Assembly: GCF_900188035.1 (NCBI RefSeq)
Contig: NZ_FZNN01000010.1
Span: 62,001 to 126,000, forward strand
Source: Puniceibacterium sediminis
GTDB lineage: Bacteria > Pseudomonadota > Alphaproteobacteria > Rhodobacterales > Rhodobacteraceae
Direction of reading: 5' to 3'
DNA: 64,000 bases
In this document: positions 25,908 through 34,233 of the stretch, in pieces
How positions within the stretch are numbered: the first letter of the stretch is position 1
Layout: each line of letters begins with the position of its first letter
Position numbers and translations under genes: made by a program
Notes under the pieces: model-generated
Database searches by the model: none
What the model was told of the DNA's origin: nothing
Seen by the model: the letters and a program-made list of their open reading frames with translations, nothing else

Positions 25908-26708
25908 TCAGCCCCGAAGTCGTTCCAGCGCAAGCGCGTGCAGTCCTGCGTTCGCAGCGGCAATGATCTGCCCGCCCGGATGGGCCGGTCCGCCCTGCCA
26001 GTCGGTGACAATTCCGCCCGCTGCCTCGATCACCGCGATGGGCGCATGGATGTCATACGGGTTCAACCCCGCCTCGATCACCAGATCAACCTGACCTGCC
26101 GCAAGCAGTGCATAGGCGTAACAATCCATGCCGTATCTGGTCAGCTTGACTGCGGCGGACACCCGTTCAAAAGCCGCGCGCTCGTCCAGCGTACCCACCT
26201 CAGGAAAGGTTGTGTACAGCACCGCCTCGGCAAGCGCTTCTGTATCGCGGACCGCCAGCGCGCCGCCCCCCATTGGACCGGCGTAATGCGCAATGCCGAA
26301 ACCACCCTCAAAACGCTCACCGATATAGGGCTGATCGATGATGCCGTAGCGCGGCCCGGCCTCCTCCGACAAAGCTATCAGCACGCCCCAGGTCGGGGTG
26401 CCACTGATGAACCCGCGGGTGCCGTCAATCGGATCCAGCACCCAGGTAAGACCAGTCGTTCCCTCGGTCGCACCCAATTCTTCGCCCAGAATTCCGTCAG
26501 CTGGGCGCTCCCGGCCCAGAATATCACGCATCGCTTGCTCTGCTGCACGATCGGCCGCAGTCACCGGATCAAACCCGCCCGCCAGCTTGTTGTCGGAAAT
26601 CAACCCCGGACTGCGGAAATAAGGCAAAACGACCCGCCGCGCGGCATCTGCCAGCGCGTGGGCGGTTAGTACAATCTGTTCCTGATCCGCGTGCGATATC
26701 TCTATCAT
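25908..26708 (-). CDS. hisN: Histidinol-phosphatase-type inositol-monophosphatase family enzyme
   Basis: A 266-residue Mg2+-dependent phosphatase. Family motifs: GEELGATEG (Glu), WVLDPIDGTRGFISG (the DPIDGT signature, about residues 92-97) and, near the C-terminus, YDIHAPIAVIEAAGGIVTDW. The RGFISGTP variant is typical of the HisN branch that removes phosphate from histidinol-phosphate in alphaproteobacteria and actinobacteria, in contrast to KNFVHGFP of inositol monophosphatases. A strong AGGAGG sits upstream of the ATG. No other his genes are nearby. Confidence 0.88.
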   Translation of the reverse strand: MIEISHADQEQIVLTAHALADAARRVVLPYFRSPGLISDNKLAGGFDPVTAADRAAEQAMRDILGRERPADGILGEELGATEGTTGLTWVLDPIDGTRGFISGTPTWGVLIALSEEAGPRYGIIDQPYIGERFEGGFGIAHYAGPMGGGALAVRDTEALAEAVLYTTFPEVGTLDERAAFERVSAAVKLTRYGMDCYAYALLAAGQVDLVIEAGLNPYDIHAPIAVIEAAGGIVTDWQGGPAHPGGQIIAAANAGLHALALERLRG

Positions 26709-26760
26709 GCGACCCTCCTGCGGCGTGCCAATTCTCAGCTACCGCAGGTCGGGGGCAGGC

Positions 26761-27132
26761 TCAAGCGACGTCCGACAGGACCCGCGCGAGTTCGAATAGA
26801 CGACGCCGCTGGTTTTCCGGAATGGCATAATAGGAACGCACCAGATCAAGTGCTTCCTTGTCGCCCAGAAGATCCGCGGGTACGCCGTCGTGTACGGGCT
26901 CACCTGCATCTTCGGTCGCCAGACCTTCAAAGAAAAAGCTCACCGGCACTTCAAGTGCATCAGCGATGTCCCAAAGCCTCGAAGCGCTGACCCGGTTCGC
27001 ACCGGTTTCGTACTTCTGGATCTGCTGGAACTTGATTCCGACACGCTCAGCCAGCTGCTGCTGTGTCATGCCAACAAGCCAACGGCGATGGCGAATGCGT
27101 TTTCCGACATGAACATCTACAGGGTGCGTCAT
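26761..27132 (-). CDS. XRE-family helix-turn-helix regulator
   Basis: A 123-residue DNA-binding protein. The helix-turn-helix lies at about residues 10-65 (GKRIRHRRWLVGMTQQQLAE, then IKFQQIQKYETGANRVSASR) and a short C-terminal extension ends NQRRRLFELARVL, a layout common to small alphaproteobacterial XRE regulators. Start 27132 (MTHPVDVH) is chosen because GGAAG precedes it. The targets are unknown. Nearly 300 nt of relatively AT-rich DNA without a gene separates it from the divergent quinone oxidoreductase at 27430. Confidence 0.88.
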   Translation of the reverse strand: MTHPVDVHVGKRIRHRRWLVGMTQQQLAERVGIKFQQIQKYETGANRVSASRLWDIADALEVPVSFFFEGLATEDAGEPVHDGVPADLLGDKEALDLVRSYYAIPENQRRRLFELARVLSDVA

Positions 27133-27429
27133 CGGTGTACTTCCTTTAGCTACTAATTCAATCAACCGGATGCAGCCAGAGAACAAATGCTGGCAACACC
27201 ACCGCTCATTTCGCTGTGCACCCCTACAGCATGGGCGAAACTACAACTTTAAAGTTTGGCTGCGCAAGAAAATTGATACCCACAAACTGTATTTGATCGA
27301 TCAAATGCATCTCATACGCGAAAGGAACGGTTGATGTATCCATGCAAACAATTGTCTGGATACTTGCTAAGCATTTGACAGAAGTCAGAAATCGCGCCCT
27401 ACTGACCGAAACCACCACAGGATCCGGAA

Positions 27430-28392
27430 ATGCGCGCCTTTGTTGCTACATCACATGATACTGCCCCCTCACTTAGCGACATTTCGGTGCCTGAACCCGA
27501 CATCGGAGAGATTCGCGTAAAGGTAGAGGCCTGCGGTCTGAACTTCGCGGACCTGCTGATGGCGGCCGGAACCTATCAGGAAACGCCGCCCCTGCCCTTC
27601 GTTCTGGGCATGGAAGTCGCCGGCACAATTGACGCTGTAGGTCCGGATGTCACCGGGTTCGCCCCCGGCGACCGGGTCGCCGTCTTCGGCGGAAAGGGCG
27701 GCCTTGCCGAATATGGCTGCTTTGACGTCTCGCGCGCCGTGCATCTGCCGGATGCCATGCCGTTCACCCATGCGGCCGCCTTTCAGGTCGCCTACGGCAC
27801 CAGCCATCTGGCCCTCTCCCACCGCGCCCGCCTTCTGCCGGGCGAAACACTGCTTGTTCTGGGCGCGGCCGGTGGTGTGGGCCTGACTGCCGTCGAAATC
27901 GGCAAACTCATGGGCGCCCGTGTCGTCGCCTGCGCGCGGGGCAGCGACAAGCTGGACGCAGCAAAGGCCGCAGGCGCAGACGTTCTGATTGATGCGCAGA
28001 CCGACGACATCCGTGCCGTGATGAAGGATCTTGGCGGCGCCGATGTGGTCTATGATCCCGTCGGTGGCGATCAGTTCACCGCCGCCTTCCGTTCCTGCCG
28101 TCCCGAGGCACGGATACTGACCATCGGTTTCGCCAGCGGCGAGGTCCCGCAGATCAAGGCCAACCACCTGCTGGTCAAAAATATCTCGGTCCTTGGGCTC
28201 TATTGGGGCGGCTATCTGCACTTCCGCCCCGATGTGCTGACCGAAAGCCTATCCACCCTGATGGGCTGGTATTCCCAAGGCAGGATCAAACCCCACGTCA
28301 GCCATATCCTGGCGCTTGAGCAGGCTGCCGATGGCCTGGAACTCCTGCGCAGCCGCAAATCCACCGGCAAGGTCGTGATCACCCTGTCCTGA
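27430..28392 (+). CDS. NADPH:quinone oxidoreductase family protein
   Basis: A 320-residue zinc-free medium-chain dehydrogenase/reductase. It has the MDR N-terminal GroES-like fold and a Rossmann motif LVLGAAGGVGLTAVEIGKLMG (AAGGVG, about residues 144-149); the zinc-ligand cysteines of alcohol dehydrogenases are missing. The segment VYDPVGGDQFTAAFRSCRPE is typical of quinone oxidoreductase-like proteins. It probably reduces quinones or enones using NADPH. It stands alone. Confidence 0.9.
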   Translation: MRAFVATSHDTAPSLSDISVPEPDIGEIRVKVEACGLNFADLLMAAGTYQETPPLPFVLGMEVAGTIDAVGPDVTGFAPGDRVAVFGGKGGLAEYGCFDVSRAVHLPDAMPFTHAAAFQVAYGTSHLALSHRARLLPGETLLVLGAAGGVGLTAVEIGKLMGARVVACARGSDKLDAAKAAGADVLIDAQTDDIRAVMKDLGGADVVYDPVGGDQFTAAFRSCRPEARILTIGFASGEVPQIKANHLLVKNISVLGLYWGGYLHFRPDVLTESLSTLMGWYSQGRIKPHVSHILALEQAADGLELLRSRKSTGKVVITLS

Positions 28393-28571
28393 CACGCGGT
28401 TTCATTTGTTTCAAAATATTCCCGCCAAAGGCGTCCTGACCCCGCCACACTTCAGAACGCCCGCCCGATGCGTCATGGCGCAACTGGCGCCGAAGCCGCG
28501 CCCCTGCGCGGATGAGACAGGCAGCGCACGGCCCCGCAGGGGGCGTGCCCCTTGGGATCAGGCAACCGGAC

Positions 28572-29414
28572 CTAAAGTGCCGCAAACCCCTGCCGGACCA
28601 TGTCCGACAAGGCGCGCAGGGGTTCGCCCTTGGCGCCGCCGGCATGCAGATTGATCTTCATCGTTCCCAGATCCGGCAGTGCGTCACCCACGTCGATCGC
28701 TGCCAGCTGCGGTGGCGCGTGCCCCTCCAGAAGGGCGACAACCCCCAAATCGGCACTGACCGTTGCCTCGATGCTGCGGTCGCTGTCCGACTCGATAACC
28801 TGAAACCACGGGATCTGTGCCGCATCCAGCCGCCGGATCACGGATGATCGAAAGGCGCAGACCCGGGTTTGCGCATATGGCAGGGGCCGCTGCCGCCAGG
28901 CGGTCCCCCCCGGGGCTCCATGCCAGCGCAGCGGCTTTTCCTGCAGGGTCTCGCCGTGGCTTTCCTCTTCTGTTGTCAGAATGATGTCGACCTCGCCGCG
29001 CGCATACTCCTGCAGCAGCTGGATCGTATTCGACGTCTTGAGATGCACCTGCATCCGCGGAAAGGTCGCGTTGAACTTCTGCAGCACCCTTGGCACCACC
29101 GGATACAGAACATCCTCCGGCACGCCGAAATATATCTCGCCCTCGAACACCTTGTCGGTCAGCTTCACATAGATCTCGTCGTTCAGATCCACCATGCGCT
29201 GCGCATATGTCAGTAATTGTTCGCCCGCCGCCGTCAGCGCCACCCCCCGCCCCGACCGGTCCAGCAGGCTCACATCCAGCATCTCTTCCAACCGCTTGAG
29301 CTGCATCGACACCGCCGACTGGGTGAGGTTCAGAAAACCGGCGGCGCGGGTCACGCCCCCGGACTGCGCCACGGCCAGAAAAGAGCGCAGAGTGGTGATG
29401 TCCAGATTTCGCAT
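28572..29414 (-). CDS. LysR-family regulator (divergent from DUF1127 gene)
   Basis: A 280-residue LysR-type regulator. The winged helix occupies residues 1-60 (LDITTLRSFLAVAQSGGVTR, then LNLTQSAVSMQLKRLEEML). The effector domain is somewhat short and begins LTDKVFEGEIYFGVPEDV. The protein begins immediately beside an inverted repeat TCATCA-N7-TGATGA (29415-29433) that suits autoregulation and control of the divergent DUF1127 gene at 29539. No metabolic gene is adjacent to suggest a ligand. Confidence 0.9.
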   Translation of the reverse strand: MRNLDITTLRSFLAVAQSGGVTRAAGFLNLTQSAVSMQLKRLEEMLDVSLLDRSGRGVALTAAGEQLLTYAQRMVDLNDEIYVKLTDKVFEGEIYFGVPEDVLYPVVPRVLQKFNATFPRMQVHLKTSNTIQLLQEYARGEVDIILTTEEESHGETLQEKPLRWHGAPGGTAWRQRPLPYAQTRVCAFRSSVIRRLDAAQIPWFQVIESDSDRSIEATVSADLGVVALLEGHAPPQLAAIDVGDALPDLGTMKINLHAGGAKGEPLRALSDMVRQGFAAL

Positions 29415-29433
29415 TCATCACATTCCTTGATGA
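29415..29433. promoter_or_regulatory. LysR-type operator candidate
   Basis: TCATCA (29415-29420), 7 nt, TGATGA (29428-29433): a perfect inverted repeat directly adjoining the LysR start codon, in the shared intergenic region with the DUF1127 gene. The geometry matches LysR-type regulatory sites. Confidence 0.55.
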
Positions 29434-29538
29434 CACATCTCAATAACATTCGTTTCACATATACCACTGGAAAAATATATACATCAAGCAACAACATATC
29501 AGACCCGAAACACATCACTAAAACTGAAGGGAACTCCG

Positions 29539-29751
29539 ATGACCCAAACCGCAACACTCTCCTGCATGCAGACGCGCCCCGCGCGCAGCCTGATCTCCAC
29601 TCTTCTGGCGTTCGGCTCCCTCTACAATCAGCGCCGGGCACTGGCGCGTCTTGATGACCACGCCCTGAATGATCTTGGCCTCACCAGGCACGAAGCCCTG
29701 TGCGAAGCCCGCCGCCCCGTCTGGGATGCCCCGGACAATTGGCACGCCTAG
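29539..29751 (+). CDS. DUF1127-domain small protein
   Basis: A 70-residue protein whose C-terminal half is the DUF1127 motif: RRALARLDDHALNDLGLTR. Proteins of this type are abundant in alphaproteobacteria, often respond to stress or nutrient limitation, and some bind RNA or influence sRNA-mRNA turnover; no role is known here. The N-terminal ~30 residues are unconserved. GAAGGGAACTCCG precedes the ATG. It is divergent from the LysR gene and probably one of its targets. By spacing it is monocistronic. Confidence 0.9.
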   Translation: MTQTATLSCMQTRPARSLISTLLAFGSLYNQRRALARLDDHALNDLGLTRHEALCEARRPVWDAPDNWHA

Positions 29752-29910
29752 AGCCATCATGTTGAATTCGCGAAAACTGGCGTAATCCGCAGTTTAGCGG
29801 TGCAAGTCAGGCCCGTAAGGGCCTCGGCGCGCGCTTCATGACAAGAAAGCTATGTTATTGGCGTCAATGCCCGCATAAACCTTGAATTAATGCCCCCGAT
29901 TACCGATATT

Positions 29911-29946
29911 GTGAACATACGCCGGGTTCCCGGCAGAAATGTTCAC
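29911..29946 (+). promoter_or_regulatory. Nested inverted repeat in the BI-1 gene leader
   Basis: GTGAACAT (29911-29918) pairs with ATGTTCAC (29939-29946), and inside it GCCGGG (29921-29926) pairs with CCCGGC (29929-29934) around a TT loop. It ends 6 nt before GGAGG and 14 nt before the ATG at 29961. It may be a 5' UTR hairpin or a dyad operator. TTGAAT (29882) and GATATT (29905) with 17-nt spacing are a possible promoter just upstream, which would place the hairpin at the start of the transcript. Confidence 0.6.
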
Positions 29947-29960
29947 TTTCGGAGGCTTCA

Positions 29961-30701
29961 ATGGCTGAATTCAACACAATCAGGACGTCCACGGCATCTG
30001 GTGCCCGCGCCCAGATTGATCAGGGTCTTCGGACTCACATGAACAAGGTCTATGGCACGATGTCCGTCGGCATGTTGCTGACGTTCCTCGTTGCATGGGC
30101 CGTGGGCACAAGCCCGGAACTGCTGGGCATCTTCCGTGACCCGATGACGCTGCAGCCGAATATCCTCGGCTGGATCGCGATGTTCGCACCGCTGATCATG
30201 GTCTTTGCCTTCAGCGCGATGATCAACAAGCTCTCGGCCGCAGCTGCTCAGGCCTTTTTCTACGCCTTCGCCGCTGTGATGGGCCTGTCGCTGGCATGGA
30301 TCTTCGTGGCCTTTACCGGCTTCTCGATCGCGCAGGTCTTCCTCGTGACCTCGATCTCCTTCGCGGGTCTGTCACTGTTCGGCTATACCACCCAAAAGAA
30401 CCTGTCCGGCATGGGCACCTTCCTGATGATGGGTGTTATCGGCCTGATCGTGGCGTCGGTGATCAACATCTTCCTGGGTTCGCCCGCAATCATGTTCGCG
30501 ATCTCGATCCTGGGTGTGCTGATATTCGCAGGCCTCACCGCCTATGACACGCAGTCGATCAAGAACGAGTACATTGAACACGCCCGCCATGCTGACAGCG
30601 AATGGCTCGGCAAGTCGGCGATCATGGGTGCGCTGCGCCTGTACCTCGACTTCATCAACATGTTCATGTTCCTGCTGCAACTGCTGGGCAACCGCGAATA
30701 A
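29961..30701 (+). CDS. Bax inhibitor-1/YccA family membrane protein
   Basis: A 246-residue inner-membrane protein with seven hydrophobic segments between about residues 30 and 245. Family features: MSVGMLLTFLVAWAVG at the first segment, GLTAYDTQSIKNEYIEHARH before the last one, and a C-terminal ALRLYLDFINMFMFLLQLLG. BI-1/YccA proteins act as calcium-leak channels or interact with the FtsH protease; function in this group is inferred only. GGAGG lies 9 nt before the ATG, directly after the nested hairpin at 29911-29946. A strong terminator follows. Confidence 0.94.
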   Translation: MAEFNTIRTSTASGARAQIDQGLRTHMNKVYGTMSVGMLLTFLVAWAVGTSPELLGIFRDPMTLQPNILGWIAMFAPLIMVFAFSAMINKLSAAAAQAFFYAFAAVMGLSLAWIFVAFTGFSIAQVFLVTSISFAGLSLFGYTTQKNLSGMGTFLMMGVIGLIVASVINIFLGSPAIMFAISILGVLIFAGLTAYDTQSIKNEYIEHARHADSEWLGKSAIMGALRLYLDFINMFMFLLQLLGNRE

Positions 30702-30729
30702 CCGCAGGAAACATTGCCGACAAAACGAC

Positions 30730-30759
30730 AAAAGGCTGGTCTTCGGACCAGCCTTTTTT
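30730..30759 (+). terminator. Rho-independent terminator after the BI-1 gene
   Basis: AAAAGGCTGGTC, TTCG tetraloop, GACCAGCC, then six T residues (30730-30759): a near-ideal intrinsic terminator 28 nt after the stop. Confidence 0.93.
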
Positions 30760-31041
30760 GCGTCTGACATGGGGACCTGGCCGAGTCCCCGGATAGTGGT
30801 GGACGCCTCTGAGACGTCCTGACGTGCTGTCAGCTATCAGAGCAGCTTATTGGCAGATGAGGTAGCGCGCCATGCGACCTTGATCACTGGCAGAGCTGCT
30901 GCGCTGGCAAAGCGTTCCCTGCGCCGCACAAACCGTTCCCGGTAAAGATGCAGCCGACAATAACGCTCACCCCGACCGCCGCGCAGCACCCTGTGCGCAC
31001 CGACCTCGTGCCGATTTTCCGCATGCCTCAAAACGCGAAAA
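30760..31041. other. Non-coding gap between the BI-1 terminator and rpmG
   Basis: I see no convincing gene here. The only notable open frame (30837-31049, minus) is arginine-rich and starts inside the rpmG terminator. Confidence 0.5.
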
Positions 31042-31069
31042 CGCCGCACGGGATTTCCCCGGTGCGGCG
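31030..31069 (-). terminator. Rho-independent terminator of rpmG
   Basis: CGCCGCAC (31042-31049) and GTGCGGCG (31062-31069) form an 8-bp GC stem with a 12-nt loop. On the minus strand it is followed by TTTTCGCGTTTT. It lies 42 nt after the rpmG stop. Confidence 0.8.
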
Positions 31070-31110
31070 CTTTGCTGTCCCTCGGTTAACCCGAGTGCGG
31101 AAGGGCGATC

Positions 31111-31278
31111 TTATTTGATCTTGCCTTCCTTGTATTCCACATGCTTGCGCACAACCGGGTCGTACTTTTTGACCGACATTTTTTCGGTCATGGTGCGGGC
31201 ATTTTTCTTGGTCACGTAGAAGTGGCCGCTGCCTGCTGTCGAATTCAGGCGGATCTTGATTGTTGTCGGCTTCGCCAT
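31111..31278 (-). CDS. rpmG: 50S ribosomal protein L33
   Basis: A 55-residue ribosomal protein starting [18 protein letters not shown] and ending [10 protein letters not shown], the standard alphaproteobacterial L33. It is the cysteine-free form: the zinc-ribbon cysteines of the C+ paralogue are absent, so it does not depend on zinc. AGGAGA precedes the ATG. It is followed by a hairpin terminator and lies 100 nt from the 3' end of rnpB on the same strand. The gene is shorter than most gene-calling thresholds. Confidence 0.97.
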   Translation of the reverse strand: MAKPTTIKIRLNSTAGSGHFYVTKKNARTMTEKMSVKKYDPVVRKHVEYKEGKIK

Positions 31279-31378
31279 GGTCTGTCTCCTGCAACAGGCC
31301 TTTCGCGGCCCGTGAAATCATAGAACCCGCCTTTTACCTATGGCGGTGCCCGAGTCAACCGCCCGGGCCAAGAATAGT

Positions 31379-31828
31379 TTGCGCGGAGAGCCTATAAGCC
31401 GGATTTTGTCTCGACAGGTTGCCCTGCCGTAGATGACCATTCCTCTAGGCCACGCATTGCTGCGTGGCTCAAGCTGCCAACCCGGACCCCTGGGCTGAAG
31501 TGGCCCTGCAGTGATATCCCCGAAAGGATCAATCCCGCGCGGGGTCCCTATTCGGCATTGCTCCCGGTGGGGCTTGCCATGCGGGTCCTGTTGCCAGTCC
31601 CCCGGTGGGCTCTTACCCCACCGTTTCACCCTCACCCGCCGCAGTCTCCCTTGGTGTACCTCTGGTAGGACCATTGGCGCACCTTGGGTGCGACGGGCAG
31701 TTTGTTTTCTGTGGCGCTATCCGTCAGGTTGCCCTGCCCGGGCGTTACCCGGCACCGTTACTTCATGGAGTCCGGACTTTCCTCGAAAGGGCCTAGGCCC
31801 TCTCGCGGCCATCCAGCCCTCCGCGCAA
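31379..31828 (-). ncRNA. rnpB: RNase P RNA (class A)
   Basis: The catalytic RNA of RNase P, which matures tRNA 5' ends. On the minus strand the 5' part contains the conserved GAGGAAAGTCCGGACTCC core (about 31766-31783), then GCCACAGAAAAC, and the 3' part CGGCTTATAGGCTCTCC. The ends were set by the P1 helix: TTGCGCGGAGGGC at 31816-31828 pairs with GCTCTCCGCGCAA at 31379-31391 with a single G-U. The length of about 450 nt is slightly long but fits alphaproteobacteria. The ends could be off by a few bases. Confidence 0.95.
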
Positions 31829-32363
31829 GACAGGCCTTAGGCTCCATGGTATCTGCGGTCAATCCCCCAGTCCCACCCAGACCCGACCGGGGCAGATTTG
31901 CCTATCTGCAAAGACGAGAAGGATTAAGAGACTGTTCGTCTTCCCATTCCAGATACGCTCGCCGACGGTGTTCAAAGCCTACCTGGCGCATCACGCCGCT
32001 CTAAGCGCCACGTCATAACCGGCGCCCAAGGCGGCGGCCTCACGACTGCTGGTCGCGCCGCCGTTACATCGCCCGCGCCTGACACAGAAATTTATGCGGG
32101 CTCAGACTCTCGGCCAACTGCATCGCCATATTCCAGACCTCGCCCCGCCCCTGAACAAGCCCCTGTGCGCGACATGCAGTCGGCGTCGCCTCAAATGGTC
32201 AGGGATCATGTTCGGCGCTCCTGTTCCCGGGTTGGTCCAGGTATTGCGCCAAATCGACCAGGAGTCCCGCCGATGGAGCGTGCTGTCACAGAACCCCGCT
32301 ACAATCGCCGCTCGGGGTCCTTCGGAGCCAGGTCATACCTGCCTTGGCAATCCCCAGTGCGCA
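31829..32363. other. Gene-free, apparently decayed stretch upstream of rnpB
   Basis: No intact gene. It must contain the rnpB promoter near 31830-31900. On the minus strand a 40-codon open tail (about 32087-32210) ends VWNMAMQLAESLSPHKFLCQ and looks protein-like but has a stop directly upstream, suggesting a gene remnant. On the plus strand around 32250-32340 a frame reading QESRRWSVLSQNPATIA faintly resembles the start of IS481-type transposases. Both are weak. Confidence 0.4.
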
Positions 32364-33386
32364 CTAGCCCTGATGTTGCAGGATCTGTGTCCAGATCGCC
32401 ACCTCGTCCAGCAGGGTCCACTCCCGCCGCAACCCCCAAGGACCGAATTCAGCATGGCTCATCCCCATGACATGCACCAACGCACCTGTGGGTTGGCCAA
32501 AACTGCCCCAGCCATCATGCACCCCGTTCAGCGACCAGCGCAGCGCGGCACGTGGTGGCATCAGGGGATCCTCCAACCCGATCTGGTGGTGCACCTCGAA
32601 GGTCGCAGACGGAAACGAGGCCCGCAGGCCCAGCCAGAACGTCTCGGCCGCAGCCCAGCCGTGACCGGTCACGGCCCCCGGATATTCAAGATGGCAGGCA
32701 CGGTCATACTGGTCAGAAATGACCGAAAGATCGCCCGCCATCACCTGCCCAAGCAGATCGCTGAACGCCGCGCCCCATTGATTCTTGTTTCCACCTCCGG
32801 TGTAGGGGCCGATCACATCCACCTCCGGACGGAACGGTTGCGTCTCGGGATCAAGCTCCGAGAGCCGCCCCTGCGCCCAGTCCTTGGGATTGGTTCCAAG
32901 CTGAGCAGTGATCGCCGCAGTGTCGGAGACGCGCCAGATATCGCTGACCTGATTGGCCTTGGCATAGATATCGGCAATCTCACGGTAGCACACTTGCTGC
33001 CCTGCGGGCGCGTCGTACCGCCCATTCCCACCGTACCGCGCCATCACCAGCCCGCGGTGCGACCCCAGCATGCCAACCTTGTCCGTGCCCGACCAGATCA
33101 CATCTTCGCCCAGCAGCCGACGGTCAGGAAATGCGAACTGCTGTGACATGGCCGCAGCCGAAGCGGCCGTTATGCCAAAGCTGATACCAGAGGCGCTGCG
33201 CTGGATAATATCGGTATGGCAGTAGTCGTTCAGCCGCGCGCCTAGGCCGCGCCCCTCCCAGATTTCCTCTGAAATGCCGAGAACGTAATCGGGGAAATCC
33301 CGGAATTTTTTATTGAAGCCTTGCACTGGCCGCCCTTTGATCAAAGCCGAAATCGCCGGAGTGTCGTCTACAGCCCCGCCCGCCAT
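32364..33386 (-). CDS. SnoaL-like / NTF2-fold family protein
   Basis: A 340-residue protein. It reads as two consecutive SnoaL-like (NTF2-fold) domains: one near residues 30-160 (WEGRGLGARLNDYCHTDIIQR) and one near 195-335 (GGGNKNQWGAAFSDLLGQVMAGDLSV then FHVHHQIG-like FEVHHQIG). Such proteins are often called ester cyclase- or SnoaL-like polyketide cyclase-like, but no catalytic function is shown. Start 33386 (MAGGAVDD) is chosen over GTG at 33392; neither has a clear ribosome-binding site. It is followed by the decayed region upstream of rnpB. Confidence 0.75.
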   Translation of the reverse strand: MAGGAVDDTPAISALIKGRPVQGFNKKFRDFPDYVLGISEEIWEGRGLGARLNDYCHTDIIQRSASGISFGITAASAAAMSQQFAFPDRRLLGEDVIWSGTDKVGMLGSHRGLVMARYGGNGRYDAPAGQQVCYREIADIYAKANQVSDIWRVSDTAAITAQLGTNPKDWAQGRLSELDPETQPFRPEVDVIGPYTGGGNKNQWGAAFSDLLGQVMAGDLSVISDQYDRACHLEYPGAVTGHGWAAAETFWLGLRASFPSATFEVHHQIGLEDPLMPPRAALRWSLNGVHDGWGSFGQPTGALVHVMGMSHAEFGPWGLRREWTLLDEVAIWTQILQHQG

Positions 33387-33448
33387 CGGCACTTATTAAG
33401 GTTGATTAAAGGTTAAGAGGGGCCGGAAGACGCTGTGAGAATCCGACC

Positions 33449-34075
33449 TCAGACATTGGCCCGCCCGCGAAATTCCGGGAAATCCGCATATCTGGCCTGA
33501 CGCTGCTCTGGCGTCTCTGCCGGTGCATCCCCGGCGCGCAGCAGTGTGCCCTTGGGCGCCACATAGGCATCGATCCGTCGCCGCGGTTCCGGTCGCCAGC
33601 TGAGGTTGAAGGCGCAGAGTTTCGGGAACACCCAGATTTCGGAAAAATCCAGATGGTCATGCAGCCACCAGGCCAGATCGCGCCAGTCACGCCCCTGCGC
33701 ATAGCGGTCGGCGAACCACGGGATCACGATGCTGGCCCCCGCCACCGGCACCGTCGGCACATCCCAGATATGGCATTCCAGCGGATAGTCGTTGCGCGCA
33801 CAGTTCAGTCCATTCTCATTGCCGAACCGGTTGAGCGCAGCCGAACGATAGCCGGAACGCACGAAGATCCGCCCAAATGTTTCCTCAAGCGGGTCCAGCA
33901 GCGTCTCGCAGAACGCCCGGCCCCGTTCGATGGCCAGATCCGGATCGTCGGGAATGTTCTGAAGCCCGTGGAAGTTGGCAATCTCAGAACAAAGAAACTC
34001 GCGCATCCAGAAATGCCGGGACAGGCGGACGCGGCCAAGGGTTTCAAGGCTCCACATGGACCGGGGGCGTCTCAT
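33449..34075 (-). CDS. Peptidase M15-like protein
   Basis: A 208-residue protein. The central portion IFVRSGYRSAALNRFGNE followed by LECHIWD resembles the SGYRS...H zinc-site layout of M15 (D-Ala-D-Ala carboxypeptidase-like) peptidases, though the rest is divergent and no second histidine motif is obvious to me. No signal peptide is visible, which is unusual for a cell-wall enzyme. Start 34075 (MRRPRSMWS) is uncertain; 34057 (MWSLETLG) is equally possible and neither has a clear Shine-Dalgarno sequence. Treat as a tentative family assignment. Confidence 0.6.
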   Translation of the reverse strand: MRRPRSMWSLETLGRVRLSRHFWMREFLCSEIANFHGLQNIPDDPDLAIERGRAFCETLLDPLEETFGRIFVRSGYRSAALNRFGNENGLNCARNDYPLECHIWDVPTVPVAGASIVIPWFADRYAQGRDWRDLAWWLHDHLDFSEIWVFPKLCAFNLSWRPEPRRRIDAYVAPKGTLLRAGDAPAETPEQRQARYADFPEFRGRANV

Positions 34076-34233
34076 GCGCGGGGGGCTACCGAAACGGCGC
34101 GAGACCGGGATGGCCTGACCGCCTGAAAGCCGCCATCTCGGGGCGCTGTCCCCGTGCGCCCGAGGCGACCTCCCCCCGGATATAGTTGCGCAGATGAAGG
34201 CAGATGCGTGAGAGCGGAGGAGGTCATGTAGGC

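Noticed and set aside
30837-31049. 70-codon Arg-rich open frame
   Set aside because: Starts inside the rpmG terminator, has no ribosome-binding site and no recognisable fold.
31902-31991. 29-codon minus-strand frame (starting MRQVGFEHRR) upstream of rnpB
   Set aside because: Too short, no ribosome-binding site, and no independent evidence of coding.
32250-32340. IS481-type transposase fragment
   Set aside because: Similarity is only a few residues (QESRRWSVLSQNPATIA) without inverted repeats or target-site duplication; kept as a remark on the decayed region, not as a mobile element.
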